This document shows, one piece after another, positions 9,269 to 17,270 of a stretch of 64,000 nt of DNA. Position numbers and translations under genes: made by a program. Below the pieces are notes generated by a model, which was not told the DNA's origin, searched no databases, and was given only the letters and a program-made list of their open reading frames with translations. Source of the stretch: Mycobacterium angelicum (GTDB lineage Bacteria > Actinomycetota > Actinomycetes > Mycobacteriales > Mycobacteriaceae); contig NZ_MVHE01000005.1 in assembly GCF_002086155.1 (NCBI RefSeq), positions 1-64,000 of the forward strand. The letters are read 5' to 3'. Position 1 is the first letter of the stretch. Each line of letters starts with the position of its first letter.

Positions 9269-10714
9269 TCAGGTGCCGCAAAAAGTGCGGTAGGTACCGA
9301 AATCGTCGGGGGCGGGGCTGGCGTAGCGGTCCAGCCCGGCCCGTTGCGTATACGGGTTGGTGACGGCTTCGAGAAGCTGACTCAGCGGTTCGAGATCGTC
9401 GCCGGTGGCCGCCGTCAGCGCCTCCTCGACAAGGTGGTTGCGCGGAATGTAGATCGGGTTGACCCGGTCCATCAATTCCGCGTCGGGGCCCAGAGCCTGC
9501 CAGCGCGACAACCATTCGTCGAACCGGGCGAGGTCGACGAACAGTCCGCGTGCGGGCTCGTTGTCGCCTCGGGCAGCTTCGCCGAGGTGTCGGAAAAACG
9601 AAGTGAAGTCGACGTGACTTTCCTGCAGCTGCGCAAGCAGCTCGTCGATCAGCGATGTGTCACCCGACTTCAGGCCGAGTTTGGCCGACATGCCCGACGT
9701 CCAGGCGTCGTGGTACTGATGGAATTCGCCAAAAGCGTTCTGCACCAATGCGATTGCTTCCTCGACGTCCGGCGAGATCAAGGGCAGCAGCGTCTCGGCA
9801 AACCGGGCCAGGTTCCATCCGGCGATGACCGGCTGGTTGGCGTAGGCGTAGCGGCCCCAGTAATCGATCGAGCTGAAGACGGTTTCGGGGTGGTAGGCCT
9901 CCATGAAGGCGCACGGTCCGTAGTCGATGGTTTCCCCGGAGATCGTCATGTTGTCGGTGTTCATCACCCCGTGGATGAAGCCGATCTGCATCCATTGGGC
10001 GATCAGGGATCCCTGGACGCCTACCACCGCCTCGAACAGCGCGAGGTAGGGCCGCTCGGCCGTGGCTGCGCTGGGATGGTGGCGGGCTATGGCATGGTCG
10101 GCAAGGCGCCGCAGTAGCTTGACATCGCCTGTGGCAGAAGCATATTGGAAGCTGCCTACCCGCAAGTGACTGCTGGCGACCCGAACCAGCAGAGCGCCGG
10201 GCAGCTGTTGGCCGTCCCGCTCTACCGGCCGGCCGGTCTTGACGACGGCCAGCGATCGCGTGGTCGGGACGCCCATGGCGTGCATCGCCTCGCTGATGAC
10301 GTATTCGCGCAACATCGGCCCGACGACGGCCAGGCCGTCACCGCCACGGGCAAACGGCGTGCGTCCCGAACCCTTGAGGTGGATGTCGCGAAGTCGCCCG
10401 TCGCCTTCGGCGAGTTCACCGAGCAGCAGCGCGCGCCCATCGCCCAACCGCGGGACGTAGCCGCCGAATTGGTGCCCGGCATACGCCTGAGCCACCGGTA
10501 CGGCCCCGGTGGGAACTCGGTTGCCGACCAAGAATCCCACCCCGTCGCGGCTGCGCAACCAGTCGGCGTCCAGACCGAGTTCGGCGGCAAGCGGCTCGTT
10601 GAGCACCAGCAACTCTGGGTCCGGCGTGGCCTCGGCCTGCCAGTGCACGGCCAGCTCCGGCAGCTCGCGGGCGAAGCGGTCCTGCAGAACGACGGTGTCC
10701 GGTGTAACGCTCAC
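9269..10714 (-). CDS. selO: Protein adenylyltransferase SelO (YdiU family)
   Basis: A 481-residue pseudokinase-fold enzyme that transfers AMP from ATP to Ser/Thr/Tyr of target proteins. Family hallmarks are visible: [19 protein letters not shown] at about 77-95, the [12 protein letters not shown] lysine loop at 112-123, [15 protein letters not shown] at 141-155, and the metal-binding HGVMNTDNM and IDYGPCAFM blocks. Length matches bacterial SelO (about 480). The C-terminus ends TFCGT, keeping a near-terminal cysteine where some eukaryotic homologues have selenocysteine. SelO acts in redox homeostasis, and bacterial targets include glutaredoxin and metabolic enzymes. It is convergent with DUF808 across 165 bases in which I see nothing else. 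Confidence 0.92.
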   Translation of the reverse strand: MSVTPDTVVLQDRFARELPELAVHWQAEATPDPELLVLNEPLAAELGLDADWLRSRDGVGFLVGNRVPTGAVPVAQAYAGHQFGGYVPRLGDGRALLLGELAEGDGRLRDIHLKGSGRTPFARGGDGLAVVGPMLREYVISEAMHAMGVPTTRSLAVVKTGRPVERDGQQLPGALLVRVASSHLRVGSFQYASATGDVKLLRRLADHAIARHHPSAATAERPYLALFEAVVGVQGSLIAQWMQIGFIHGVMNTDNMTISGETIDYGPCAFMEAYHPETVFSSIDYWGRYAYANQPVIAGWNLARFAETLLPLISPDVEEAIALVQNAFGEFHQYHDAWTSGMSAKLGLKSGDTSLIDELLAQLQESHVDFTSFFRHLGEAARGDNEPARGLFVDLARFDEWLSRWQALGPDAELMDRVNPIYIPRNHLVEEALTAATGDDLEPLSQLLEAVTNPYTQRAGLDRYASPAPDDFGTYRTFCGT

Positions 10715-10740
10715 TTAGTCCACAGTACGGAGAGCTGCCG

Positions 10741-10890
10741 TCACCCGTCCTCGGGCGTGGCCAGCCCTTCCGGGGGAGGCGTGGAGTACGCCGGATAAGC
10801 CGGCGGCGACACCACGCTGTCGTCTTCGGATTCTTCATGGGCGGGCTGGGCGGCCTGTTCTTTGTCGTCAGGCGGTTCGACGGTGTTCAT
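10741..10890 (-). CDS. Small acidic Pro/Glu-rich protein (49 aa)
   Basis: An ATG at 10890 opens a 49-codon frame closing at 10741. It is preceded by AGGGAT five bases upstream and begins 8 bases after the hemerythrin stop, so it is probably the second gene of that operon. The product starts MNTVEPPDD, is strongly acidic in its first half (EESEDD) and Pro/Tyr-rich in its second (PPAYPAYSTPPPEG), and lacks hydrophobic segments, so it is likely disordered. I do not recognise a family. The reading frame, the ribosome-binding site and the position support a real gene. No function is proposed beyond co-expression with the hemerythrin protein. Confidence 0.6.
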   Translation of the reverse strand: MNTVEPPDDKEQAAQPAHEESEDDSVVSPPAYPAYSTPPPEGLATPEDG

Positions 10891-10898
10891 CGGTATCC

Positions 10899-11465
10899 CT
10901 AGCCGATCGCTTGGTGGATCAGGTCGCGAGCCCGGTCGAGCATCGACGCGAACGGTCCGACCGCGAAATTCAGCTTCGCCGACTCCACCCCGGCATGCGG
11001 ACGGGTCGGGGCGATCGCTTCGGCCATCTTCACCGCGGTCCCCATTCGCTTGAGGTCGTCGGCGTCGACTTCCTGCTGCAACTTGGGAAATTCCTCGATC
11101 TCCTCGTGCTCGGCGTGCGCCAGCACCGCATCACGCAGCTTGGTCAGCTCGTCGATGAACTCCTGCGAGGTGATATCGAGGGCTTCGATCTTCGACAGCT
11201 GCTCTTTGGCTTCGTGCTCTTGCTTCAAGAGCAGGTCAACGATCGCGTCGCCGTCGTCGGCCTCGCGGCGCAGCCGCGGGTGCACCACCATCTCCTCGGC
11301 CGTCTCGTGCACGGCAAGCAACTGGCGCAACTCTATGAACGGCTTTTCGCGTGCCTGCGGCTCCGACGCGTGCAGGACTTCTTCGAACATGTCCTCGATG
11401 AGGGCATGCTGGGCTTTGAGAAACGTGACAACTTCGTCAGGTGTTTGAACAATCATATCGGCCAC
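10899..11465 (-). CDS. Hemerythrin HHE-domain protein
   Basis: A 188-residue four-helix protein with a likely di-iron site. Candidate ligands fit the HHE pattern: His20, His53, Glu57, His84, and a His117/His120/Glu cluster in HAEHEEIEEF. The start is a GTG at 11465 with a perfect AGGAGG nine bases upstream. Bacterial hemerythrin-domain proteins of mycobacteria have been linked to oxygen, NO or redox stress and to the SigF regulon. A CGTTT-N15-GGGTA promoter-like sequence ends 36 bases upstream, in line with that. A 49-residue acidic protein follows after 8 bases. The C-terminal 50 residues are an extra amphipathic segment. Confidence 0.87.
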   Translation of the reverse strand: MADMIVQTPDEVVTFLKAQHALIEDMFEEVLHASEPQAREKPFIELRQLLAVHETAEEMVVHPRLRREADDGDAIVDLLLKQEHEAKEQLSKIEALDITSQEFIDELTKLRDAVLAHAEHEEIEEFPKLQQEVDADDLKRMGTAVKMAEAIAPTRPHAGVESAKLNFAVGPFASMLDRARDLIHQAIG

Positions 11466-11501
11466 GCGGATATACCTCCTGTGGAATCAATAGCCGCCGC
11501 A

Positions 11502-11526
11502 TACCCCGGCGCAGCTGTACTAAACG
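11502..11526 (-). promoter_or_regulatory. SigF-like promoter for the hemerythrin operon
   Basis: Read on the minus strand the sequence is CGTTT, 15 bases, then GGGTA. This is one mismatch from the mycobacterial SigF consensus GGTTT-N15-17-GGGTA. It ends 36 bases before the GTG at 11465, leaving room for a short leader with AGGAGG. The same two boxes with the same 15-base spacer recur at 20604-20628. Confidence 0.6.
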
Positions 11527-11607
11527 CCCGCGGCGCCGGACGCCCAGACAGCAGCCACGGTCATGCGCAGCGGCGTGTGGCGCGCCGCGGTTATGTGTCG
11601 CGGCTGT

Positions 11608-12240
11608 TCAGAACGCGGCAACCAGATTGTTGTGCTGCGGGCAGTACGTGCGCACCGAGATCGCCACGTAGTCATTGGCGACGTTGCTGAACGCGGGGCT
11701 GTTGTTACGGAATTCCGCGACGATCTGTTGCACGGTCATGCCCTGGCCGATGTTCAGGCACACCATCTTGCCGTTGTAGACGGCCGCCTCGGGGTTGGCG
11801 AACGAGATGCCCCGGTCGCTGAGATCTTGGATGTACTTGTTGTCCTGGTCGGGGGTCGAGTTGATGGAGGCAGGATTCGGCGCGGTAGTCGTTGCCGCCG
11901 AGCTGGTGGCAGACGCCGTCGGTGCGGCCTTACCCGAAGACGGCGACCTGGTTAAAGCCCAGTGCCCCAACACAATTGCGCCAGCCAACCCCAAACCGAC
12001 CAGCAGCAGGGCGGCGGCTCTGCCCCACGTTGAGCGCCAGGTCTCCGCGGCGGCCACCGGTTCGCTGGCGTCGTCGTACTCGCCGTCGTCCGGTACGTCT
12101 GCGCCCAAATCGGGGACCACCTCTTCGCCCCGCGACCATGCGACTTCAACGGCGTCGGTGGGCGCCGCGTTGGGTACGGCAACGGTCTCGTCACGGTTGA
12201 CCGCACCGGTGTTGTCGGCAGCCGGGTGCGACTCGACCAT
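11608..12240 (-). CDS. DUF732 membrane-anchored protein
   Basis: About 210 residues, with a start at 12240 or at the in-frame ATG 9 bases earlier; AGGATGG lies just before the nearer one. An acidic, low-complexity cytoplasmic N-terminus (about 1-70) is followed by one transmembrane helix near 75-97, then an Ala/Ser/Thr-rich linker. The C-terminal DUF732 domain (about 130-210) contains YIQDLSDRGISFANPE and two cysteines, in VCLNIGQG and TYCPQHN, that probably form a disulfide. DUF732 is a small exported domain found almost only in mycobacteria and relatives. Function is unknown. It ends 142 bases from the hemerythrin start and stands alone. Confidence 0.82.
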   Translation of the reverse strand: MVESHPAADNTGAVNRDETVAVPNAAPTDAVEVAWSRGEEVVPDLGADVPDDGEYDDASEPVAAAETWRSTWGRAAALLLVGLGLAGAIVLGHWALTRSPSSGKAAPTASATSSAATTTAPNPASINSTPDQDNKYIQDLSDRGISFANPEAAVYNGKMVCLNIGQGMTVQQIVAEFRNNSPAFSNVANDYVAISVRTYCPQHNNLVAAF

Positions 12241-12277
12241 GAGGGCCATCCTAGCCAGCAGCCCTGGCCGTCCCGTT

Positions 12278-13993
12278 TTATGTCAGGTGGCGGTTGCGCC
12301 ACTGTCTGATTCGGCCCGTCGGCATCTGAATTGCGGCCATCACCGAACTCATCGACGAGGCCACCGACTTGGCGTGAGCCGACGGTTCGGCGGCCGGCGG
12401 CGCCTCGCCTTCCCACCACGTCGGCGCCAACAGCGCGGTGGTCAGCGGAATGGCCGGGTCAACACTGTTGTGGCCCCACTCGCAGGCGCGGTCGATCGCG
12501 GCGACCGACGGCGCCAGGTTGATCGCCGACAACGTCGGCTCGAACCGGATGAGGTGATCGGCGTAGGGCAGGTTGCGCACCATCTGCACCTGAATCGCCT
12601 GGGTGATCGGGGCCAGCCACATGTGCCGGGAGTCCCATTGCGGATGGAAGCAGTCGAAGGCCAAATAGCACGCGTTGCGGGTGCCCAGTTTGCCGTCCCG
12701 GACCCGCTTCCAGGCCAGTTCGACGGGGACGTTGCTGGCTGCGCCGCCGTCGACGATCGCGGCGATGTCCCGTTCGGCGCACAGGTCGTCGAGGATCGGG
12801 ACCATGCGCGGGTCGCGCGTCTCGTGGTGCAGCACACCGGGAATGGCCGAGGAGAACGAGGCCGCGTCGACGACGTCGAAGTCCAGCGCCGGGTCGTCAC
12901 CGCTGAGCACGACCGGCTTGACCACCCGCAAGTCGATGAAGGCGGCCACCTGCCACATGCGTGCGGCCACCTGGGGACCGATGCCGATCGGGCGGAACGG
13001 GACCGACCGCAGCTGCAGGGCGGCGAGTTCAGGCCGGCGAAACCGCGACGGCAACGCCGCATACGGCTGCCGGCGCACACCGGCGACCACGACGTCGAAC
13101 GGGATCGCCAAGTCCGACAGGCGCATCCGCTGGCCGTCTTCGCGGCTGAGCAACGCCAGGGCGAACTGGTCGAAGCGCAGTGCGAACAGGCCGGCCATGC
13201 CGTGCCGGCGGCGCAGCCGTTCGGGCCCGAGGATGGCGCGGTAGGACACCGACTTGGCCCAGGCGACGTAGTCCTCGATCGGCACCGGCAGGGCCCGCGA
13301 GACCAGGCTGCCGATGATGGACCCGAACGACGAGCCGATCATGTAGTCGGGCACCTGGCCGGCTTCCAGCAGGCGCTGCATGCCGCCGATGTACACGTAG
13401 CCCGCGCCACCGCCGCCGCCGAGGACGGTGACCAGCTTCTTGTATCCGACCTCGGAGTCCAGCTCCGCGGCGGAGAAGTCGTTGCCGTGGCGTTCGATGA
13501 GCACGCGCCGCTGGTCGTCCTGGTCGGCCGCCAGACCCGCCAGCGCGTCGCGTGCCGCCTTCAACGCCGTGACCGGGTCCGGCTCCTCGCGCAGCGGCCC
13601 GAACAGGGTGTCGGTGACCCGCGAACGCCACGGCGCCACTTCGGCGCCCACCGCGATGTCCCCGCGTCCCCGGGTTCCGCCCGGCCCGGCGGCACCCGGT
13701 TCGAAGTCGGCGAGCCGGGCGAAGTTGAGGATGTAGCGCAGTTGGCGCAGCTCGTCGTCGCTGAGCACGCCGGGGTTGGCCAGGTGTTGCCGGACCAGCC
13801 GGTTCTCCATTTTCTGCAGCAACAGATTGGGCTCGGTCGACGGCAACTCAACCGTGTCGAGCGCGGCATCGGTGTCCCGGGTCTCGGCGTCGATCCGGTC
13901 GATCTGGTCGATGTCAGGGTCCACGTCGGGTCCGCCGCCGCGCTGGCCCAACCGGGCCAGCATCGCGTCCGCGAATGGGATCTGCACGAGCAT
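12278..13993 (-). CDS. Patatin-like phospholipase
   Basis: A 571-residue lipid acyl hydrolase. The patatin core begins near residue 187. GGGGGAGY at 192-199 forms the oxyanion hole, GSSFG at 220-224 carries nucleophile Ser222, and VDGG near 425 gives the catalytic Asp. A predicted helical N-terminal region of about 180 residues, rich in charged residues, precedes it. After the core a Trp/Arg-rich tail ends QWRNRHLT. The start ATG shares one base with the stop of the SPFH gene (TGATG), so the two are translationally coupled. This suggests that the lipase works at membrane domains organised by the SPFH protein, which is an inference from linkage. No signal peptide is present. Confidence 0.87.
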   Translation of the reverse strand: MLVQIPFADAMLARLGQRGGGPDVDPDIDQIDRIDAETRDTDAALDTVELPSTEPNLLLQKMENRLVRQHLANPGVLSDDELRQLRYILNFARLADFEPGAAGPGGTRGRGDIAVGAEVAPWRSRVTDTLFGPLREEPDPVTALKAARDALAGLAADQDDQRRVLIERHGNDFSAAELDSEVGYKKLVTVLGGGGGAGYVYIGGMQRLLEAGQVPDYMIGSSFGSIIGSLVSRALPVPIEDYVAWAKSVSYRAILGPERLRRRHGMAGLFALRFDQFALALLSREDGQRMRLSDLAIPFDVVVAGVRRQPYAALPSRFRRPELAALQLRSVPFRPIGIGPQVAARMWQVAAFIDLRVVKPVVLSGDDPALDFDVVDAASFSSAIPGVLHHETRDPRMVPILDDLCAERDIAAIVDGGAASNVPVELAWKRVRDGKLGTRNACYLAFDCFHPQWDSRHMWLAPITQAIQVQMVRNLPYADHLIRFEPTLSAINLAPSVAAIDRACEWGHNSVDPAIPLTTALLAPTWWEGEAPPAAEPSAHAKSVASSMSSVMAAIQMPTGRIRQWRNRHLT

Positions 13994-14877
13994 CAGTGTC
14001 CCGGTACGGGGATGGTCGGCAGCGCTGAGCTGCCCGGCCAGCAGCCCAGCGGACTGATTCCCTTGTTGATCGCGGCCGTGATGCAGTTCTGCACCACGAC
14101 GTTGGGGTCGTTGCTGATCGAGCGGGAAAGGATTTCGTTGGCTTTGGCCTGGGCCTCGGCGGTGCGCTGTGCCTCCACCGCGATCGAGGTCTGAGCGCGC
14201 TGCTGGTTGAGCTGATTGATCTTGTCCTCGGTGCCCTGGTCGTACTGGATGGTGGGCACGTTGACGTCGAAGATGTCGACCTGGCCGCCGACGTCCTGAC
14301 GCATGATGTCGGCGGCGCGCTTGGCCAGGCTGGGCAGCGGCGAGACATCGAGGTTCTGCGGGTCCAGGGGATTGAAGGCGGCGAACACCTCGTTGAGGGC
14401 AACCGAGAGATTCCGCTCGATCAGGTTGACCCGGACATTGTCGAAAGTCTTGTACTGCTGGAACAGTTCAGGCGCGGCATGCTGCTTGAGCTGCCAGCGG
14501 ATGCTGACGTCGGCCAGCGCGGTGGATTGGTTGCCCAGCCGCACCATGATGCGCTCGTCGTGGCTACCCACTTTGACGTATTTGTCGATCTGCACCGCAC
14601 CGTCCATCTGGTGGGTCATCTGCCACGGCCACTTGGCGTGGAAGCCGTTGTTCAGGCTCACCCCGTTGGGGCGGCCGAAGGTGGTCACGATCGCGATCTG
14701 TCGCGTGCCGACGATGGTGAAGCAGCCCCACAGGAAGAACAGCAACGCGGCTGCCAGGGCGCCCACCGTGACCGCTTTGGTGCGCGAGCTCGCGCTGGTG
14801 CGGTTGACGAGCCAGAAGATGCCGGCGACTCCGGCGATGATCAAGCAAATGACAAACAGCACGATCTGCCACGTCAT
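13993..14877 (-). CDS. SPFH/band-7 (prohibitin-like) membrane protein
   Basis: The start ATG at 14877 was preferred because AAGGAGAG precedes it by 6 bases; the frame extends 69 bases further but without a ribosome-binding site. The protein has 294 residues. Two hydrophobic segments at about 3-22 and 33-55 are followed by a band-7 domain (about 58-250) with TRQIAIVTTFGRPNGV near its start and a coiled region RAQTSIAVEAQRTAEAQ near 230-245. SPFH proteins form large membrane-bound rings that organise lipid microdomains and protease access. It is translationally coupled to the downstream patatin-like phospholipase. Confidence 0.87.
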   Translation of the reverse strand: MTWQIVLFVICLIIAGVAGIFWLVNRTSASSRTKAVTVGALAAALLFFLWGCFTIVGTRQIAIVTTFGRPNGVSLNNGFHAKWPWQMTHQMDGAVQIDKYVKVGSHDERIMVRLGNQSTALADVSIRWQLKQHAAPELFQQYKTFDNVRVNLIERNLSVALNEVFAAFNPLDPQNLDVSPLPSLAKRAADIMRQDVGGQVDIFDVNVPTIQYDQGTEDKINQLNQQRAQTSIAVEAQRTAEAQAKANEILSRSISNDPNVVVQNCITAAINKGISPLGCWPGSSALPTIPVPGH

Positions 14878-14924
14878 CGATCGCTCTCCTTCTGCAGGCG
14901 GTAGAGGCAGCCTAGGCTGCTGGC

Positions 14925-15338
14925 ATGTCGATCGATCGTGCCGCACTGGTCGCGGGCAGCATCCGGCTCGCCTCGGGCCTTTCTTTCCTCTACGACCCGA
15001 TGGCCGCCAATCGGCTCTGGGGCGATCCCGATGATCAAACGGCGACGGCGCAATTGTTGTTGCGGTCGATGGGCTACCGCGACGCGTTGATCGGTGGACT
15101 GCTTGCGGCGGCGGCGCTGCGGGGCAAGAACACCCGCGGCTGGTTTTTGGCCTCCGGCGGCGCCGACGCCGCCGACCTGCTTGGCGGGCTGAGCGTGCAC
15201 GAGGAACTCAAGCCGGCGCAACGCGCCATCGGCCTGGGCGGTGCGGTGGTCGGCATCGGGGTGGGGTTGTGGGGTGCCACGCGGCGGCGCCCGTCACGCC
15301 ACGACAATGCGAAGGCGCTCCCAGCCGCGGACCGTTGA
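14925..15338 (+). CDS. Small membrane protein, DUF4267-like
   Basis: A 137-residue protein with weak hydrophobic helices near 8-25, 48-66 and 95-118 and an Arg-rich C-terminus. GYRDALIGGLLAAA in the middle is typical of DUF4267/DoxX-like small membrane proteins, and the N-terminal RIASGLSFLYDP-like block (here with L for I) fits. Function is unknown. It is divergent from the SPFH-patatin operon with about 50 bases between starts. Its last 45 bases overlap the convergent P450 gene. Confidence 0.55.
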   Translation: MSIDRAALVAGSIRLASGLSFLYDPMAANRLWGDPDDQTATAQLLLRSMGYRDALIGGLLAAAALRGKNTRGWFLASGGADAADLLGGLSVHEELKPAQRAIGLGGAVVGIGVGLWGATRRRPSRHDNAKALPAADR

Positions 15339-16490
15339 GGTGGGCGCGAGCTTGAGGCTGTCGTAGTCGACATCCCACCGCGGCCACCGGTTGAGCAACT
15401 CGTCGAGTGCGACCCGTCCCTCCAGGCGGGCCAGATTGGCGCCCAGGCAGTAGTGCACACCCTTGCCGAACGTGAGGTGCGAGATGTTGTCGCGGTGGAG
15501 GTTGAAAGTGTCAGGATCCTTGTAGCGCAACGGGTCTCGGTTGGCCGAGCCGAACAGCAGCAGTATTGCGCTGCCGGCCGGCACGGTGGTGCCGTAGGCC
15601 TCGAAATCGCGGATCGTGTAGCGCGCGACGTGCGGCCCGGTCGGCTCGAAGCGCAACGTCTCGTCGACCGCGCGGGTCAGTAGCGAGCGGTCTTGTGCGA
15701 CTTCGGCGCGCTGATCGGGATGCTCGGCGAGCACCTTGGCCAGCCAGCCGATCAGCCGGCCCGTCGTTTCATTGCCCGCCCCGGCCACCACCTGGGTGTA
15801 GTGCAGCACCTCTTTGCGGGTGAGCTTTCTCGTCACGCCGGTGGCGTCTTCGAACTCGACGTTGAGCAGCGCGGTCATCAGGTCGTCGGACGGGTTCTTG
15901 GCGCGCCAGTCGACGTAGTCGGCGTAGATGCGGCCGTCGGCGATCGCGTCCGGGTCGGCCACTTTCATGGGTGTGCCGGGCCGGGTGCGCAGGTTGGCGT
16001 CGTTGGCGTCGCGCACGCCGATCTGTTCGTCTTCGGGGATGCCCAGCAGCATCCCGATGACGCGCATCGGCATCATCGACGCCAGCTCGGCGATGATGTC
16101 GAAGCCGTCGGAACCCACCAGCGGGTCCAGGCACCGAATGCAATAGCGGCGGATCTGGTCCTCTATCGCGGCCATCCGGCGCGGGGTGAAGACCCGCGAC
16201 ATCACGCCGCGCAGCATGGTGTGCGTGGGCGGGTCCTCGAACATCATCACGCCCGGCGGCATGTCGAACTTCGACTGGATCAGTTCGAGGATGTCACTTC
16301 GGCTGTTGGAGAACGTTTCCCAGTCCGAGAGGGCCTGCTCGACGTCGGCGTGGCGGGAGATCGCCCAGAAGTTGTAGCGCTCGTTGTAATACAACGGCGC
16401 CTCGTCGCGCAGCCGAGCGAAGGTGGGATACGGGTTGGCGGTGATGTTGACGTCATACGGGTCGTAGTAGACATCGGTGCTAACTGTCAT
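15294..16490 (-). CDS. Cytochrome P450
   Basis: A 398-residue soluble class I P450 monooxygenase. The I-helix oxygen-activation motif is AGAGNETT at 236-243. The ExxR pair is Glu277/Arg280, followed by a PERF-type region with FNLHRDN. The haem-binding loop is FGKGVHYCLG with Cys348 as the iron ligand. Length and motifs are typical of bacterial CYPs that need a separate ferredoxin and reductase; none is next to it. The N-terminus, rich in YDPYD/NPYPTF, groups it with mycobacterial CYPs of unknown substrate. I do not assign a CYP family number. It is divergent from a TetR regulator across an intergenic region with twin operators, so its expression is probably ligand-induced. Confidence 0.93.
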   Translation of the reverse strand: MTVSTDVYYDPYDVNITANPYPTFARLRDEAPLYYNERYNFWAISRHADVEQALSDWETFSNSRSDILELIQSKFDMPPGVMMFEDPPTHTMLRGVMSRVFTPRRMAAIEDQIRRYCIRCLDPLVGSDGFDIIAELASMMPMRVIGMLLGIPEDEQIGVRDANDANLRTRPGTPMKVADPDAIADGRIYADYVDWRAKNPSDDLMTALLNVEFEDATGVTRKLTRKEVLHYTQVVAGAGNETTGRLIGWLAKVLAEHPDQRAEVAQDRSLLTRAVDETLRFEPTGPHVARYTIRDFEAYGTTVPAGSAILLLFGSANRDPLRYKDPDTFNLHRDNISHLTFGKGVHYCLGANLARLEGRVALDELLNRWPRWDVDYDSLKLAPTSTVRGWERLRIVVA

Positions 16491-16520
16491 GTGCTGGCCC
16501 CGTTTTGGGCATCCGGCCCT

Positions 16521-16574
16521 CCTCGTTGAGTAACCTCGTTACACTCGGTACGGTAACCTCGTTACTCAACGAGG
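16521..16574. promoter_or_regulatory. Twin palindromic operators between P450 and TetR genes
   Basis: The 13-mer GTAACCTCGTTAC, itself a GTAAC-ctc-GTTAC palindrome, occurs twice, at 16530-16542 and 16553-16565, 23 bases apart. The whole block is also bounded by perfect 14-bp inverted arms, CCTCGTTGAGTAAC at 16521-16534 and its complement at 16561-16574. Two TetR dimers on the same DNA face would fit, shutting both divergent promoters. Confidence 0.8.
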
Positions 16575-16586
16575 GCAAGGGTACAG

Positions 16587-17156
16587 GTGGCAAGCGCTGA
16601 AGTGATGACCGGCGACCCGATCCTGGGCGTCGTCGTGGACATCTTGGAGACCGACGGGTATGACGCGGTGCAGCTGCGCGAAGTCGCCAAGCGTGCGCGG
16701 ACGTCGTTGACCACCATCTACAAGCGTTACCCGACTCGCGACGCCCTCATCCTCGCGGCGCTCGAGCGCTGGATGGACGAAAACCGTTATGCCGCTTTGG
16801 CGACGCAGACTCACGACCCGGGAGAATCCATCTACGACGGCCTAATGCAGGTGTTCCGAACGATTTTCGAGCCATGGGAACGTCATCCGGACATGCTGCG
16901 CGCCTACTTTCGGGCCCGGTCTGCCCCCGGTGGCGCGCGGCTGGTGAGCCGCGGCCTGGACGCCGTCATACCCGTCACCATGGCCGTGCTCGGCGACGCC
17001 GAACCCGATCTTGTCGAAGACCTGCCCGCGATCGTGTCCAACCTGGCGTACGGACTGGTGGCGCGCTTTTCTGCGGGCGAGATTGCGATCACCGAAATCC
17101 TGCCGACGCTGGATCGGGCCTTGTTCCGGTTGACCGCCAAGGCCGGGCCAGGCTGA
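16587..17156 (+). CDS. TetR/AcrR-family repressor (P450-linked)
   Basis: A 189-residue repressor. The N-terminal HTH (about 10-55) has ILETDGYDAVQLREVAKRA, and TTIYKRYPTRDALI is the recognition helix and its exit. The remaining helices form the ligand pocket, with a Trp-containing WERHPDMLRAYFRARSAP segment. The GTG at 16587 is chosen because AAGGG precedes it by about 5 bases; an ATG 18 bases later is possible. It is divergent from the P450 gene and almost certainly binds the two GTAACCTCGTTAC sites between them. The ligand is likely the P450 substrate or an analogue; this is inference from arrangement. Confidence 0.88.
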   Translation: MASAEVMTGDPILGVVVDILETDGYDAVQLREVAKRARTSLTTIYKRYPTRDALILAALERWMDENRYAALATQTHDPGESIYDGLMQVFRTIFEPWERHPDMLRAYFRARSAPGGARLVSRGLDAVIPVTMAVLGDAEPDLVEDLPAIVSNLAYGLVARFSAGEIAITEILPTLDRALFRLTAKAGPG

Positions 17157-17270
17157 CCATCGGGATCGCGCGTTGCCTGCCGACCCTGAGTCCACCGCAC
17201 GGGGTCATGCCCACTAACTTTGTGATCTGCGGAGAACACGGATTCGACCGACGTGAAACCAGGTGAGGCA

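Noticed and set aside
11795..14194. 799-codon plus-strand frame
   Set aside because: It lies antisense to the DUF732, patatin and SPFH genes, all of which have clear motifs; its own sequence looks like translated antisense.
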